From Marisediminitalea oceani (lineage in GTDB: Bacteria; Pseudomonadota; Gammaproteobacteria; Enterobacterales; Alteromonadaceae): a stretch of 34,578 bases of DNA. How positions within the stretch are numbered: the first letter of the stretch is position 1; each line of letters begins with the position of its first letter. Below the pieces are notes generated by a model. The model saw only the letters and a program-made list of their open reading frames with translations, did no database searches and was not told the DNA's origin. Positions 19,545 to 27,844 of this stretch are shown in pieces. Made by a program: the position numbers and the translations under genes. The stretch covers positions 1 through 34,578 of the forward strand of contig NZ_RCUA01000009.1 in the NCBI RefSeq assembly GCF_003731635.1, written 5' to 3'.

Positions 19545-22316
19545 ATGTCATCCCCTTCAAAGCCCCCGTTTATCCTCGTCGATGGGTCGTCATACCTGTT
19601 CAGAGCTTTTCATGGATTGCCACCACTGACCAACACCAAAGGTCAGGACACCGGCGCGATCTATGGCGTGATCAATATGCTCAAAAGCTTGATCAAACAG
19701 TACAGTCCAACGCATATTGGCGTGGTATTCGATGCCAAAGGAAAAACCTTTCGGGATGACATCTATCCGGAATATAAGGCTAACCGCCCTCCCATGCCGG
19801 ATGAGCTGCGCTCGCAAATAGCACCGCTGCACGAAATTATTAAAGCCATGGGCTTACCCCTGATTATCGAAGACGGCGTAGAAGCCGACGACGTAATTGG
19901 TACCCTTGCCCGTCAGGCCGGTGAACAGGGTATAGATACCCTTATCAGCACTGGTGATAAAGACATGGCTCAGTTAGTCAATGAGCATGTAACGTTAATC
20001 AATACCATGAACAACCAGTTGATGGACGTTCAGGGTGTGCAGGATAAGTTTGGGATCCCGCCAGAGCTGGTGATCGACTTCCTCGCACTTAAAGGGGATA
20101 AAGTCGACAACATTCCTGGCGTACCGGGAGTTGGCGATAAGAGCGCCCAGGGACTATTAAATGGTATTGGTGGCATTGAAGCCATCTACCAAAACCTCGA
20201 CAAAATTGCCGATTTGGGTTTTCGAGGTGCCAAAACGCTGGGCAAGAAAATGGCCGAGTTTGAGGAACAGGCCCGTTTATCCTACAAACTGGCAACCATT
20301 GATGTAGACCTTAACCTCGACTATTCGCCACAAACCCTTACCCCGGAACAGGCTGATAACGACAAACTGGCCGATCTGTACAGCGAATATGAATTCAAGC
20401 GCTGGTACACCGAAGTCACCAGCAGCCAGGCCACAACAGCCGCAGCAGATTCAGACAGTCAAAGTAAAGAGATCGGTGAAGAAGAAGTTGCCGCTGCTGA
20501 TATTGAAACGGACTATACTACGATCCTCGATGAAGCCACATTCGATCAGTGGTTTGAAAAAATCCAACAGGCCGACATTGTTGCTTTCGATACCGAAACA
20601 ACCAGCCTCGACTATATGGAAGCCGAGCTGGTAGGGATGTCTTTTTGTATGGAGCCTGGCGTTGCCGCATACCTGCCGGTTGCTCACGATTATCCGGATG
20701 CACCGGAGCAGCTATCCAGAGACTGGGTACTTCAGCAGTTAAAACCCTGGCTGGAGGATGCCTCCCGGATCAAGGTTGGCCAGCATCTTAAGTACGACAA
20801 AAATGTACTCGCTAATTACGACATAACCCTTGATGGCATCGGCTTCGATACCATGCTGGAGTCTTATGTTTTAAACAGCACTGGTAGTCGCCACGATATG
20901 GATACCCTGGCGCAAAACTACCTCAACCATCGCACCGTTCATTATGAAGAGATCGCAGGTAAAGGCGCTAAACAGCTCACCTTTAATCAGATCGATCTGG
21001 AACAAGCCGCCTTTTATGCCGCAGAAGATGCCGACATCACCCTGCGTTTACACGAAGTGCTGTGGCCAAAGGTAGCCGCCGAAGACACCCTGAAGAAAAT
21101 CCTCCAGGAAATTGAAGTACCGCTAGCCTCTATTCTGGCCCGTATGGAACAACAGGGTGTACTGATAGACAGTCAGCAGTTAAGTCAGCAAAGTCAGCAA
21201 CTGGCTACCCGCATCATGGAACTTGAAAAAGAAGTGCATGAGATGGCCGGCGAAGCATTTAATCTCGGCTCCACCAAGCAACTGCAACATATACTGTTTG
21301 AGAAGATGGAATTACCGGTGGTTAAAAAGACGCCTAAAGGCGCGCCTTCAACTTCAGAAGAAGTATTGCAGGAACTGGCACTGGACTACCCTCTGCCGGC
21401 GCTGATTATGGAATACCGCGGTCTGACCAAGCTTAAAAACACTTACACGGATAAGCTGCCAAAGATGATTAACCATCGCACCGGCCGTGTTCACACCTCT
21501 TATCATCAGGCCGTTACCGCCACCGGCCGGCTATCGTCTACGGATCCTAACTTACAGAACATCCCTATTCGTAACGAAGAAGGCCGCCGGGTACGTAAAG
21601 CCTTTATCGCCCGCGAAGGCTACAAGATTGTGGCGGCCGACTACTCTCAGATCGAGTTGCGGATTATGGCTCACTTATCCGGCGATAAGGGCCTGCTCGA
21701 CGCCTTTGCCCATGGCAAGGATATTCACCGGGCAACGGCCTCTGAGGTATTTAATGTAGCTGAGGATAATGTCACCGATAACCAGCGTCGCAGCGCTAAA
21801 GCAATTAACTTTGGTTTGATCTACGGGATGTCTGCTTTTGGTCTGGCTAAACAGTTACATGTGAGCCGTCAGGAAGCCCAGGAATATATGGATCTGTATT
21901 TCAAGCGTTACCCCGGCGTGCTCGATTATATGGATCGTACCCGTGAATTTGCCAAACAACATGGTTATGTCGAAACCGTATTTGGCCGCCGGTTGTATTT
22001 GCCGGAAATCAAATCGAGCAACGGTGCGCGTCGCAAAGGTGCCGAACGGGCGGCCATCAATGCCCCCATGCAGGGCACGGCTGCCGACGTAATAAAAATG
22101 GCGATGATTCAGGTGGATGACTGGATCCGCAGCACCGACAGCGACGACGTAGTGATGATCATGCAGGTGCACGATGAACTGGTATTTGAAATCAAACAGG
22201 ACACCCTGGATACCAACGTGGCAACCATTGTAGAACTAATGGAACAGGCAGCAACGCTGTCGTTACCACTGAAAGTAGAAGCCGGAAATGGCGAAAACTG
22301 GGAAGAAGCACACTAA
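19545..22316 (+). CDS. polA: DNA polymerase I
   Basis: 923-residue repair and Okazaki-fragment polymerase. The N-terminal 5' nuclease domain (about 1-290) has [16 protein letters not shown] and [17 protein letters not shown]. An acidic, Ala/Ser-rich linker follows at about 292-323. The 3'-5' proofreading domain keeps its acidic residues: [10 protein letters not shown] near 348, [12 protein letters not shown] and YAAEDAD. The polymerase motifs are [17 protein letters not shown] (A, near 700), [20 protein letters not shown] (B) and [10 protein letters not shown] (C, near 876). All three activities are expected. Spot 42 RNA lies directly downstream, as in E. coli. Confidence 0.98.
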   Translation: MSSPSKPPFILVDGSSYLFRAFHGLPPLTNTKGQDTGAIYGVINMLKSLIKQYSPTHIGVVFDAKGKTFRDDIYPEYKANRPPMPDELRSQIAPLHEIIKAMGLPLIIEDGVEADDVIGTLARQAGEQGIDTLISTGDKDMAQLVNEHVTLINTMNNQLMDVQGVQDKFGIPPELVIDFLALKGDKVDNIPGVPGVGDKSAQGLLNGIGGIEAIYQNLDKIADLGFRGAKTLGKKMAEFEEQARLSYKLATIDVDLNLDYSPQTLTPEQADNDKLADLYSEYEFKRWYTEVTSSQATTAAADSDSQSKEIGEEEVAAADIETDYTTILDEATFDQWFEKIQQADIVAFDTETTSLDYMEAELVGMSFCMEPGVAAYLPVAHDYPDAPEQLSRDWVLQQLKPWLEDASRIKVGQHLKYDKNVLANYDITLDGIGFDTMLESYVLNSTGSRHDMDTLAQNYLNHRTVHYEEIAGKGAKQLTFNQIDLEQAAFYAAEDADITLRLHEVLWPKVAAEDTLKKILQEIEVPLASILARMEQQGVLIDSQQLSQQSQQLATRIMELEKEVHEMAGEAFNLGSTKQLQHILFEKMELPVVKKTPKGAPSTSEEVLQELALDYPLPALIMEYRGLTKLKNTYTDKLPKMINHRTGRVHTSYHQAVTATGRLSSTDPNLQNIPIRNEEGRRVRKAFIAREGYKIVAADYSQIELRIMAHLSGDKGLLDAFAHGKDIHRATASEVFNVAEDNVTDNQRRSAKAINFGLIYGMSAFGLAKQLHVSRQEAQEYMDLYFKRYPGVLDYMDRTREFAKQHGYVETVFGRRLYLPEIKSSNGARRKGAERAAINAPMQGTAADVIKMAMIQVDDWIRSTDSDDVVMIMQVHDELVFEIKQDTLDTNVATIVELMEQAATLSLPLKVEAGNGENWEEAH

Positions 22317-22361
22317 AAAGGTAATTAGCTTTCAGAAAAAACGTAACAATTGCTGAATATT

Positions 22362-22413
22362 ACGGCAAGTCACCGGTTACATAAGTAATAAAATTACATT
22401 TTTGACTTGCCGT
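22362..22413 (+). repeat. 11-bp perfect inverted repeat before Spot 42
   Basis: ACGGCAAGTCA (22362-22372) and TGACTTGCCGT (22403-22413) are perfect inverted copies separated by 30 bases of A/T-rich DNA. They lie between polA and spf. The right arm contains TTGACT (22402-22407), the best -35 candidate for spf, and is followed by TTTT. It could be a weak polA terminator with a long loop or an operator for spf; the sequence alone does not decide. Confidence 0.6.
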
Positions 22414-22442
22414 TTTCGATTAGCTTAGGTAGTCTTACCACT

Positions 22443-22514
22443 GTAGGGTACAGAGGTGAGAAATCATTTTTCAAACCTTTGATTTGAGCTCCGGTGTTTA
22501 CCGGAGCTTTTTTT
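22443..22514 (+). ncRNA. spf: Spot 42 small RNA, short form
   Basis: The first bases GTAGGGTACAGAGGT are the same as the 5' end of E. coli Spot 42. The gene lies between polA and engB exactly as spf does there. Spot 42 is an Hfq-dependent trans-acting RNA that lowers expression of many carbon-use genes when glucose is present. Here AGGTGAGAAA can pair with TTTTTCAAACCT for the first hairpin. A 9-bp terminator stem (AGCTCCGGT/ACCGGAGCT, 22487-22508) with a seven-T tail ends the RNA at about 22514. At about 72 nucleotides it is much shorter than the 109 of E. coli and seems to lack the single-stranded part before the terminator. Confidence 0.88.
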
Positions 22515-22703
22515 ATGTCTGGAATAAAACTGCAGGCGGGCCTGTTCAAGCTGTCCGTAAAGTATTTCTACCTTCCTCAACGCTCCTGAACAACGATTTT
22601 TTCACGCTTAAAGTACTGATAAATAAAAAGAATAAAATTAATTTAAAAATAAATGAATTATTTCTGAACTTTCGGTGTGATTACGTACTCTTATAATCGG
22701 TTT

Positions 22704-22759
22704 TTTTATGTGTTTTCTCTCAGTCCTTAGCCCCATTCTATGAATGGGGTTATTTTTTT
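22704..22759 (+). ncRNA. Possible small RNA between spf and engB
   Basis: A perfect TATAAT (22692-22697) preceded by a very A/T-rich stretch (22611-22664, UP-like) could start a transcript near 22704. It would end at the terminator 22731-22759 after about 56 nucleotides. The -35 is poor. The transcript could instead be Spot 42 readthrough. The rest of 22515-22690 shows no convincing gene. Confidence 0.3.
22731..22759 (+). terminator. Strong rightward terminator upstream of convergent engB
   Basis: CCCCATTC / GAATGGGG stem (8 bp, three-base loop) followed on the plus strand by TTATTTTTTT. The minus-strand side lacks a T-tract, so it does not serve engB. It ends rightward transcription 8 bases before the engB stop codon. 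Confidence 0.85.
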
Positions 22760-22767
22760 GTGCGCTA

Positions 22768-23400
22768 CTAATCAGCGCCTACTTCCACATCCGCCGGCTC
22801 ATCTTTGATCAGACCAAACCATTGGTTCAGCACTGCTTCAAATTCAGGTAAACCGTGTTTATTTAAGGCTGAAAAAGTCTGCACAGTGACGTCACCACAA
22901 AATGCCAGCGCGGCTTCCCTGGCCATCAGTAATTGCGCTTTGCGTTTACCGGATTTTAGTTTGTCGGCTTTGGTTAATAACGCCAGAACCGGGATCCCGG
23001 CGTCCACTGCCCAATGGATAAGATCCTGGTCGATATCTTTGTAAGGATGACGAATATCCATTAGTACAACCAGGCCCTTCAGGCTTTTTCGCTGTTGTAA
23101 GTACTCACCAAGGGAACGCTGCCATTTTTGTTTCATGGCCAGCGGTACTTTGGCATAACCGTATCCGGGCAAATCCACCAGGCGCTTATCGGCTTCCAGC
23201 TCAAACACGTTAATAAGCTGAGTGCGGCCTGGGGTTTTACTGGTTCTGGCCAGGTTTTTCTGCCGGGTCAGTGTGTTTAAAGCGCTGGACTTACCGGCAT
23301 TCGACCGTCCGGCGAAGGCGACCTCAATACCGCTATCATCTTTAAGATGCTTAATGTCGGGTGCGCTGGTAAAAAATTTTGCTTTGCTGTAATAACTCAT
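22768..23400 (-). CDS. engB: Ribosome-biogenesis GTP-binding protein EngB (YihA/YsxC)
   Basis: 210-residue essential-type GTPase needed for large ribosomal subunit assembly. G motifs seen are GRSNAGKSS (G1), a TPGRTQ switch I region (G2), DLPGYGYA (G3), TKADKL (G4) and SALNKHG (G5). The length is normal. The order polA-spf-engB matches E. coli polA-spf-yihA. It is divergent from the cytochrome c gene across 171 bases. Confidence 0.96.
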   Translation of the reverse strand: MSYYSKAKFFTSAPDIKHLKDDSGIEVAFAGRSNAGKSSALNTLTRQKNLARTSKTPGRTQLINVFELEADKRLVDLPGYGYAKVPLAMKQKWQRSLGEYLQQRKSLKGLVVLMDIRHPYKDIDQDLIHWAVDAGIPVLALLTKADKLKSGKRKAQLLMAREAALAFCGDVTVQTFSALNKHGLPEFEAVLNQWFGLIKDEPADVEVGAD

Positions 23401-23461
23401 GGGGTACTCATAATGTCAGAACGTCTGCTACATTAGTCGTAGTTCAATATTAAACCGATGT

Positions 23462-23486
23462 TATTCCATAGTTTTAGCATGGAATA
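23462..23486. repeat. 8-bp inverted repeat between engB and cytochrome c4
   Basis: TATTCCAT (23462-23469) and ATGGAATA (23479-23486) with a 9-base spacer, centred in the divergent control region. GGTTTTT follows on the plus strand. It is a possible operator; no known regulator is recognised. Confidence 0.4.
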
Positions 23487-23571
23487 GGTTTTTCTGACGC
23501 GTTAAATGTGTAAAATACGCATGATATCACGTATATCACATCAGCCGTTGGATCCTTGTAAGAGAAAAATT

Positions 23572-24195
23572 ATGAAAAAACTGTGTTTGTTGGTTTGTTT
23601 AACCCTTGGGTTTACCACTTCTGTTACTGCCGAAGGAGACCCTGAAGCTGGTAAAGCAAAATCAGCTGTCTGTGCTGCCTGTCACGGACCTGATGGAAAC
23701 AGTATGATCGATATCAATCCTAAGATTGCCGGTCAGCACCAGAACTACCTGGTAAAACAATTAACCGAATTCCGCTTAGCCTCTTCTACCGGTGGCGAAG
23801 AAGGTCGTAATAATGCCGTGATGAACGGTATGGCTGCCCCGCTGAGCGATCAGGACATTGCCGATCTGGCGGCTTACTTCTCAAGCCAGGAAGCAACACC
23901 GGGCTCTACCCCGGAAAACTTTGTTGAGCCGGGCGAAGCACTGTACCGCGGTGGTGATGCTGAACGTGGTGTTACAGCTTGTATTGCCTGTCACGGCCCA
24001 AGTGGTAACGGCATGCAATTAGCAGGTTTCCCTGATATCAGTGGTCAGCATGCTGCCTACACTACAGCTCAGTTAAAAGCCTTCCGCGCCGGCGAACGTC
24101 ATAACGACATGAACGGCATGATGCGTGACGTAGCCTCTAAACTGACTGACGAAGACATCGAAATCCTGGCGAATTACATCGCGGGCTTACACTAA
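23572..24195 (+). CDS. Dihaem cytochrome c4
   Basis: 207-residue periplasmic electron carrier. The signal peptide covers residues 1-20 (MKKLCLLVCLTLGFTTSVTA). Two cytochrome c domains follow, with haem sites CAACH (34-38) and CIACH (137-141) and likely axial methionines Met87 (NGMAAPL) and Met183 or 184 (NGMMRDV). Both halves share the HGPxGN and AGQH or SGQH segments, which shows internal duplication. The chosen ATG 23572 starts the signal peptide and has AGAGAAA upstream; the upstream ATG at 23506 would add 22 non-signal residues. It probably passes electrons to a terminal oxidase. Confidence 0.95.
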   Translation: MKKLCLLVCLTLGFTTSVTAEGDPEAGKAKSAVCAACHGPDGNSMIDINPKIAGQHQNYLVKQLTEFRLASSTGGEEGRNNAVMNGMAAPLSDQDIADLAAYFSSQEATPGSTPENFVEPGEALYRGGDAERGVTACIACHGPSGNGMQLAGFPDISGQHAAYTTAQLKAFRAGERHNDMNGMMRDVASKLTDEDIEILANYIAGLH

Positions 24196-24239
24196 AATTT
24201 TCCGTACTGACTAAAGCTTACGCGTCATTGTTAATAAAA

Positions 24240-24278
24240 TGTAACACGCAGTGTTGTAATTTATTACAGTTCGTGTAA
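24240..24278 (+). promoter_or_regulatory. TGTAA/TTACA motif cluster before the candidate Csr-type RNA
   Basis: Four copies of the pentamer TGTAA or its complement TTACA occur in 39 bases: 24240-24244, 24255-24259, 24264-24268 (inverted) and 24274-24278. GacA/UvrY-family regulators use TGTAAG-N6-CTTACA upstream of csrB-type genes. The spacing here does not match that palindrome exactly, so the link is tentative. AGCTTAC/GTAAGCT (24215-24221, 24275-24281) frames the region. Confidence 0.4.
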
Positions 24279-24299
24279 GCTAGTTTGCGTCGTGAAACC

Positions 24300-24520
24300 T
24301 GTTGTGAAACAGCCCGACAATAACAACAAAAATAAAAAGTCAGTCCACGGATGAATTTATAAAGTGTCAGGAAGACCCAGAACAAAAAATGCTCTGTGAA
24401 AAAGAACAATAAGGGGAGCACTGCAGGAAAGCCAGCCGCACAGAGAAGTGCACTAACGGGAGAGGTGTCATCTGACACTCAATTAACAAGGTGATGGTGT
24501 GATACCATCACCTTTTTTAT
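24300..24520 (+). ncRNA. Candidate Csr-sequestering small RNA (or structured leader)
   Basis: A 336-base gap (24196-24531) without a gene. The part before the terminator has five GGA motifs in settings like CsrA sites: ACGGAUG (24349), CAGGAAG (24370), GGGGAGC (24415), GCAGGAAA (24426) and CGGGAGA (24459). CTCTGTG/CACAGAG (near 24392 and 24440) and AGTGTCA/TGACACT (near 24364 and 24473) can form long-range stems. It ends in a strong terminator. E. coli csrC lies at the equivalent place between yihA and yihI, which supports the idea. Five GGA motifs are few for CsrB/C but near the number in RsmX/Y/Z RNAs. The 5' end is not known. A riboswitch-like leader of the next gene is the main alternative. 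Confidence 0.45.
24488..24520 (+). terminator. Strong terminator just before the methyltransferase gene
   Basis: A perfect 11-bp stem (AAGGTGATGGT / ACCATCACCTT, 24488-24514), loop GTGAT, then a run of six T. It ends only 11 bases before the ATG of the next gene, which leaves no room for a separate promoter after it. Confidence 0.92.
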
Positions 24521-24531
24521 TGCAGTAAATC

Positions 24532-25167
24532 ATGTTTAATTGCCCACTTTGCCAGTCTAAACAATACGTTCAGTTTCATCAGGATAAAAAGCGTACCTAC
24601 TTTCGCTGCAATCAGTGTCTGTTGGTGTTTGTTGATCCGCAATTCTTACCAGACCCGGAACAGGAACTGGCTGAGTACCGCCTGCATCAGAATAGCCTCG
24701 AAGACGAAGGCTACCTACGCTACCTTAATCGTTTAGTAGACTGTGTAACGCCACATCTGAATACGGATGCTAAAGTGTTGGATTATGGCTCAGGCCCCTG
24801 CCCGGCACTGGCGCACTTACTTAACAAAGCGGGCTTTAATGCTGATTGTTTTGACCCCTTTTTTGGTCCGGATAAAATCCCCGGCACCAGCTATGATTTG
24901 ATCACGGCGACAGAATCTATCGAACATTTCCACTCACCGGCGACAGAATGGCAGCGCTGGATGGAGCTACTCGCACCCGAGGGCTGGCTGGCCATCATGA
25001 CCAAGCGGGTACTGAGTGCCGAAAAGTTTGCCAACTGGCATTATAAGAACGACCCCACGCACGTCAGCTTTTTTTCTGTTGAAACCTTTACCTGGCTGGC
25101 CCGGGAGTATCAGTTAAATGTGATCTTTCCCGACCGCGACATTGTATTGATGCAGAAGCTCGCGTAA
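24532..25167 (+). CDS. Zinc-ribbon class I SAM-dependent methyltransferase
   Basis: 211-residue cytoplasmic protein. An N-terminal zinc ribbon has CPLC (4-7) and CNQC (26-29). A Rossmann methyltransferase domain follows with VLDYGSGPCP (SAM loop, near 82-91), DLITATESIEHFHSP, and LLAPEGWLAIMTKR. It resembles the Methyltransf_23 type; the substrate is unknown. The start codon comes right after a terminator and lacks a good ribosome-binding site, so expression must depend on readthrough or on an unrecognised promoter. It is followed by yihI after a 62-base gap. Confidence 0.82.
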   Translation: MFNCPLCQSKQYVQFHQDKKRTYFRCNQCLLVFVDPQFLPDPEQELAEYRLHQNSLEDEGYLRYLNRLVDCVTPHLNTDAKVLDYGSGPCPALAHLLNKAGFNADCFDPFFGPDKIPGTSYDLITATESIEHFHSPATEWQRWMELLAPEGWLAIMTKRVLSAEKFANWHYKNDPTHVSFFSVETFTWLAREYQLNVIFPDRDIVLMQKLA

Positions 25168-25229
25168 TAACGCGTTATAATGGTAGCTATTAAACACTGC
25201 ACCAGAGCGCAGGAGCTCGACAAAATATT

Positions 25230-25718
25230 ATGGCAAAAAAGAAAAAATCCAGAAAGGTAGGCTTGATTGGTGTTCGTAAGAACCCTGATCATGTTAATAC
25301 CAAGTCTTCTGAACGGCCTAAAAAGCACAAAGGCAAAGCCCCGGGTAGCCGACATAACGTTGAACAGAAGAAGGCAGATAAAGCCGCTTCCAATACCAAC
25401 AAAGACCCGCGCTTAGGCAGTAAGAAACCGGTGCCACTGATCAAATCAGTACCGGCTAAGATTGAAAAGCGCAAGTTTGCTACCCCGGCTGAAGAGTTAG
25501 CGGCCATTGAGGCTGATGATCGTCTGGCTAGTTTACTGGATAAACTCGATGACGGTGAGAAGATAACCAAAGAGCAGCAGCACTATGTGGATACCACTAT
25601 GGCTCGCCATAAAGTGTTGTGTGACCTGATGGGTATCAGTGATGACGAAGAAGAGGAAGACGAAATTGACGATTTAGATGCACTCGATGCATTGAAACTG
25701 GACGACTACGAGAAATAA
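25230..25718 (+). CDS. yihI: Der GTPase-activating protein YihI
   Basis: 162-residue protein that in E. coli stimulates the GTPase Der and so tunes ribosome assembly. The Lys/Arg-rich N-terminus (MAKKKKSRKVGLIGVRKN, then RPKKHKGKAPGSRHN) and the acidic C-terminus (DEEEEDEIDDLDALDALKLD) are the family hallmarks. The middle has EELAAIEADDRLASLLDKLD. AGGAG lies 15 bases before the ATG, a long spacing. The next gene starts two bases after its stop, so the two form an operon. Confidence 0.93.
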   Translation: MAKKKKSRKVGLIGVRKNPDHVNTKSSERPKKHKGKAPGSRHNVEQKKADKAASNTNKDPRLGSKKPVPLIKSVPAKIEKRKFATPAEELAAIEADDRLASLLDKLDDGEKITKEQQHYVDTTMARHKVLCDLMGISDDEEEEDEIDDLDALDALKLDDYEK

Positions 25719-25720
25719 CT

Positions 25721-26200
25721 ATGCTTTGGATAATTCTGGTTAGCATTGGTCTGCTGATCATCGCCGGGCTGGGTGTTTACGCTGGCAAACTGGTTTTTCA
25801 GTTACAGCAGCAAAACGCTCGCCAAAAGGATGCCCGTGAAAAGCGCCTGGTAGTGATGTTTGAAAGTATTCACACCATTGCCAGAGCAATGCAGCAACAA
25901 CAGTGTAATGTATCAGAAGGTACTATACGTATCTGCCGGCTACTCAGAGCACTCCCGGAAGAAGCACGCGACTATGCTGGTGAATATCCGGCTATTCATA
26001 CACTGTTTACCGAAGTCAGCGGCTTCGCCATTTTAGAAGACCGTAAAGCGTTATCCAAACAGCAGCGCTTCAATGAAGACAAAGCCAGGGAAGCAATCGA
26101 AGAGCAACACGAAACGCCGGTTTTAAAAGAGCTGCCGGCTATTATCGCCTACTGTGAAGAGCGCTATCCGCAGTTAGCCAATTCCCGCACACTTTCGTAA
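25721..26200 (+). CDS. DUF2489 membrane-anchored protein
   Basis: 159-residue protein with one N-terminal membrane helix (about 3-24, IILVSIGLLIIAGLGVYAGK) and a helical, charged cytoplasmic part. It resembles the DUF2489 family found next to yihI in Vibrio and Alteromonas relatives. The function is unknown. It is in an operon with yihI. Its last 37 bases overlap the 3' end of the convergent tag gene. Confidence 0.8.
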   Translation: MLWIILVSIGLLIIAGLGVYAGKLVFQLQQQNARQKDAREKRLVVMFESIHTIARAMQQQQCNVSEGTIRICRLLRALPEEARDYAGEYPAIHTLFTEVSGFAILEDRKALSKQQRFNEDKAREAIEEQHETPVLKELPAIIAYCEERYPQLANSRTLS

Positions 26201-26751
26201 CAATGACAGTCTGTGGTGTGGTCGTTGACCATGCCCACAGCCTGCATAAATGCATAGCAAATCGTCTCGCCAACAAATTTAAAACCCGCTTTTTTGAGTG
26301 CCTTTGCCATCGCCTTTGATTCTTCAGTACTGGTAGGCGCGTCGCGAAAATCCTGCCACTGATTAACCACGGTTTTATGGTTAGTGAATTGCCAGATAAA
26401 GTCACTGAATTCGATGCTTTCAGTAAGGGCCAGATAGGCTCTGGCGTTAGTAATAATGGCATTAATTTTTGCCCGGCTGCGAATAATCTGTGGATTTTGT
26501 AGCAATCGCTCTACATCGTGGTCGTTCATGGCGGCAATTTTTACCGGGTCGAACTGATGAAAGGCTGCTTCAAACCCTGCCTGTTTTTTTAAAATCGTAA
26601 TCCAGCTCAGGCCAGCCTGCTGACCATCCAGACACAATTTTGCAAATAGCTGCTGTGAGTCATATTCAGGCCGCCCCCACACTTCATCATGGTATTGCTG
26701 ATAAATCGGGTCGTCCGACACCCAGCCACACCGAATAACACTTTTACTCAT
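26164..26751 (-). CDS. tag: DNA-3-methyladenine glycosylase I
   Basis: 195-residue base-excision repair enzyme that removes 3-methyladenine from alkylated DNA. Family blocks are RCGWVSDDPIYQQYHDEVWG (zinc Cys and His near the N-terminus), LCLDGQQAGLSWITILKK (active-site region) and the C-terminal zinc ligands in HTTDCHCY. The start at ATG 26751 (MSKSVIRCGW) has AGGAGAG upstream and is chosen over the frame extending to 26838. It overlaps the DUF2489 gene tail by 37 bases and is divergent from glyQ. Confidence 0.96.
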   Translation of the reverse strand: MSKSVIRCGWVSDDPIYQQYHDEVWGRPEYDSQQLFAKLCLDGQQAGLSWITILKKQAGFEAAFHQFDPVKIAAMNDHDVERLLQNPQIIRSRAKINAIITNARAYLALTESIEFSDFIWQFTNHKTVVNQWQDFRDAPTSTEESKAMAKALKKAGFKFVGETICYAFMQAVGMVNDHTTDCHCYESVRELANCG

Positions 26752-26935
26752 TTTTCTCTCCTGTAATGGGACAACCCTAATACTCCTCGCATAGCTACGC
26801 CAGTTTTGTTGGAATAAACCGGACTTTTTAGTCAACAAGCAGGTAATTAAGCCGCCCTAGGCCTACATTCATGGCCTGACAAAATGTATACTAACCCACC
26901 TCTTTAAGTCATCAGTCAGTTATAGTCGTTAATGT

Positions 26936-27841
26936 ATGCCTAAGTACGATATTAAAACATTTCAGGGCTTGATCCTTGCCTTACAGGATTACTGGGCCAG
27001 ACAAGGTTGTGTGATTATTCAACCACTGGATATGGAAGTTGGAGCAGGTACCTTTCACCCTATGACGTTCCTGCGTTCGTTGGGCCCGGAGCCTATTAGC
27101 AGTGCTTACGTGCAACCAAGCCGACGCCCTACTGACGGTCGCTATGGTGAAAACCCTAACCGTCTGCAGCATTACTACCAGTTTCAGGTCATGCTCAAGC
27201 CTTCTCCGGATAACTTCCAGGAGCTTTATTTAGGCTCGTTAAAAGAGCTTGGCTTCGACCCACTGGTGCACGACATTCGCTTTGTAGAAGATAACTGGGA
27301 ATCACCTACCCTGGGTGCCTGGGGTCTGGGCTGGGAAATCTGGCTGAATGGTATGGAAGTGACCCAGTTTACCTACTTCCAGCAAGTGGGTGGCCTTGAG
27401 TGTAAACCTGTTACCGGTGAGATCACTTATGGTCTTGAGCGTCTGGCCATGTATATCCAGGGCGTCGACAGCATTTACGATCTGGTCTGGACTGACGGCC
27501 CAATGGGTAAAGTGACCTACGGTGATGTGTTCCACCAGAACGAAGTGGAGCAATCCACCTATAACTTTGAATATGCCAACGTTGACGTCATGTTCAGAAC
27601 GTTTGATGAGTGCGAAACCGCTTGTCAGATGCTGATTGAAAAGAATCTGCCGTTACCGGCTTATGAGCAGGTAATGAAAGCATCCCATGCATTTAACCTG
27701 CTGGATGCCCGCCACGCGATATCTGTTACGGAGAGACAACGTTACATCTTACGCGTAAGAACCCTTGCCAAAGCCGTTGCACAAGCTTATTACAATGCCC
27801 GTGAAGAGCTTGGTTTCCCGCTGTGTAAGAAGGAGCAGTAA
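26936..27841 (+). CDS. glyQ: Glycyl-tRNA synthetase alpha subunit
   Basis: 301-residue class II synthetase subunit that, as an alpha2beta2 enzyme with GlyS, charges tRNA-Gly. Conserved blocks are [57 protein letters not shown] (motif 2 region) and [20 protein letters not shown] (motif 3). The length is normal. The start codon overlaps an out-of-frame ATG four bases upstream, and the ribosome-binding site is weak. glyS follows after three bases. Confidence 0.97.
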   Translation: MPKYDIKTFQGLILALQDYWARQGCVIIQPLDMEVGAGTFHPMTFLRSLGPEPISSAYVQPSRRPTDGRYGENPNRLQHYYQFQVMLKPSPDNFQELYLGSLKELGFDPLVHDIRFVEDNWESPTLGAWGLGWEIWLNGMEVTQFTYFQQVGGLECKPVTGEITYGLERLAMYIQGVDSIYDLVWTDGPMGKVTYGDVFHQNEVEQSTYNFEYANVDVMFRTFDECETACQMLIEKNLPLPAYEQVMKASHAFNLLDARHAISVTERQRYILRVRTLAKAVAQAYYNAREELGFPLCKKEQ

Positions 27842-27844
27842 AAG

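Noticed and set aside
22484..22696. 70-residue frame between spf and engB
   Set aside because: It starts inside the Spot 42 terminator, uses a non-ATG start, has no ribosome-binding site and is made of A/T-rich low-complexity residues.
24255..24281. Exact GacA/UvrY palindrome TGTAAG-N6-CTTACA
   Set aside because: Half-sites are present, but none has the correct partner and spacing, so only a looser cluster is claimed.
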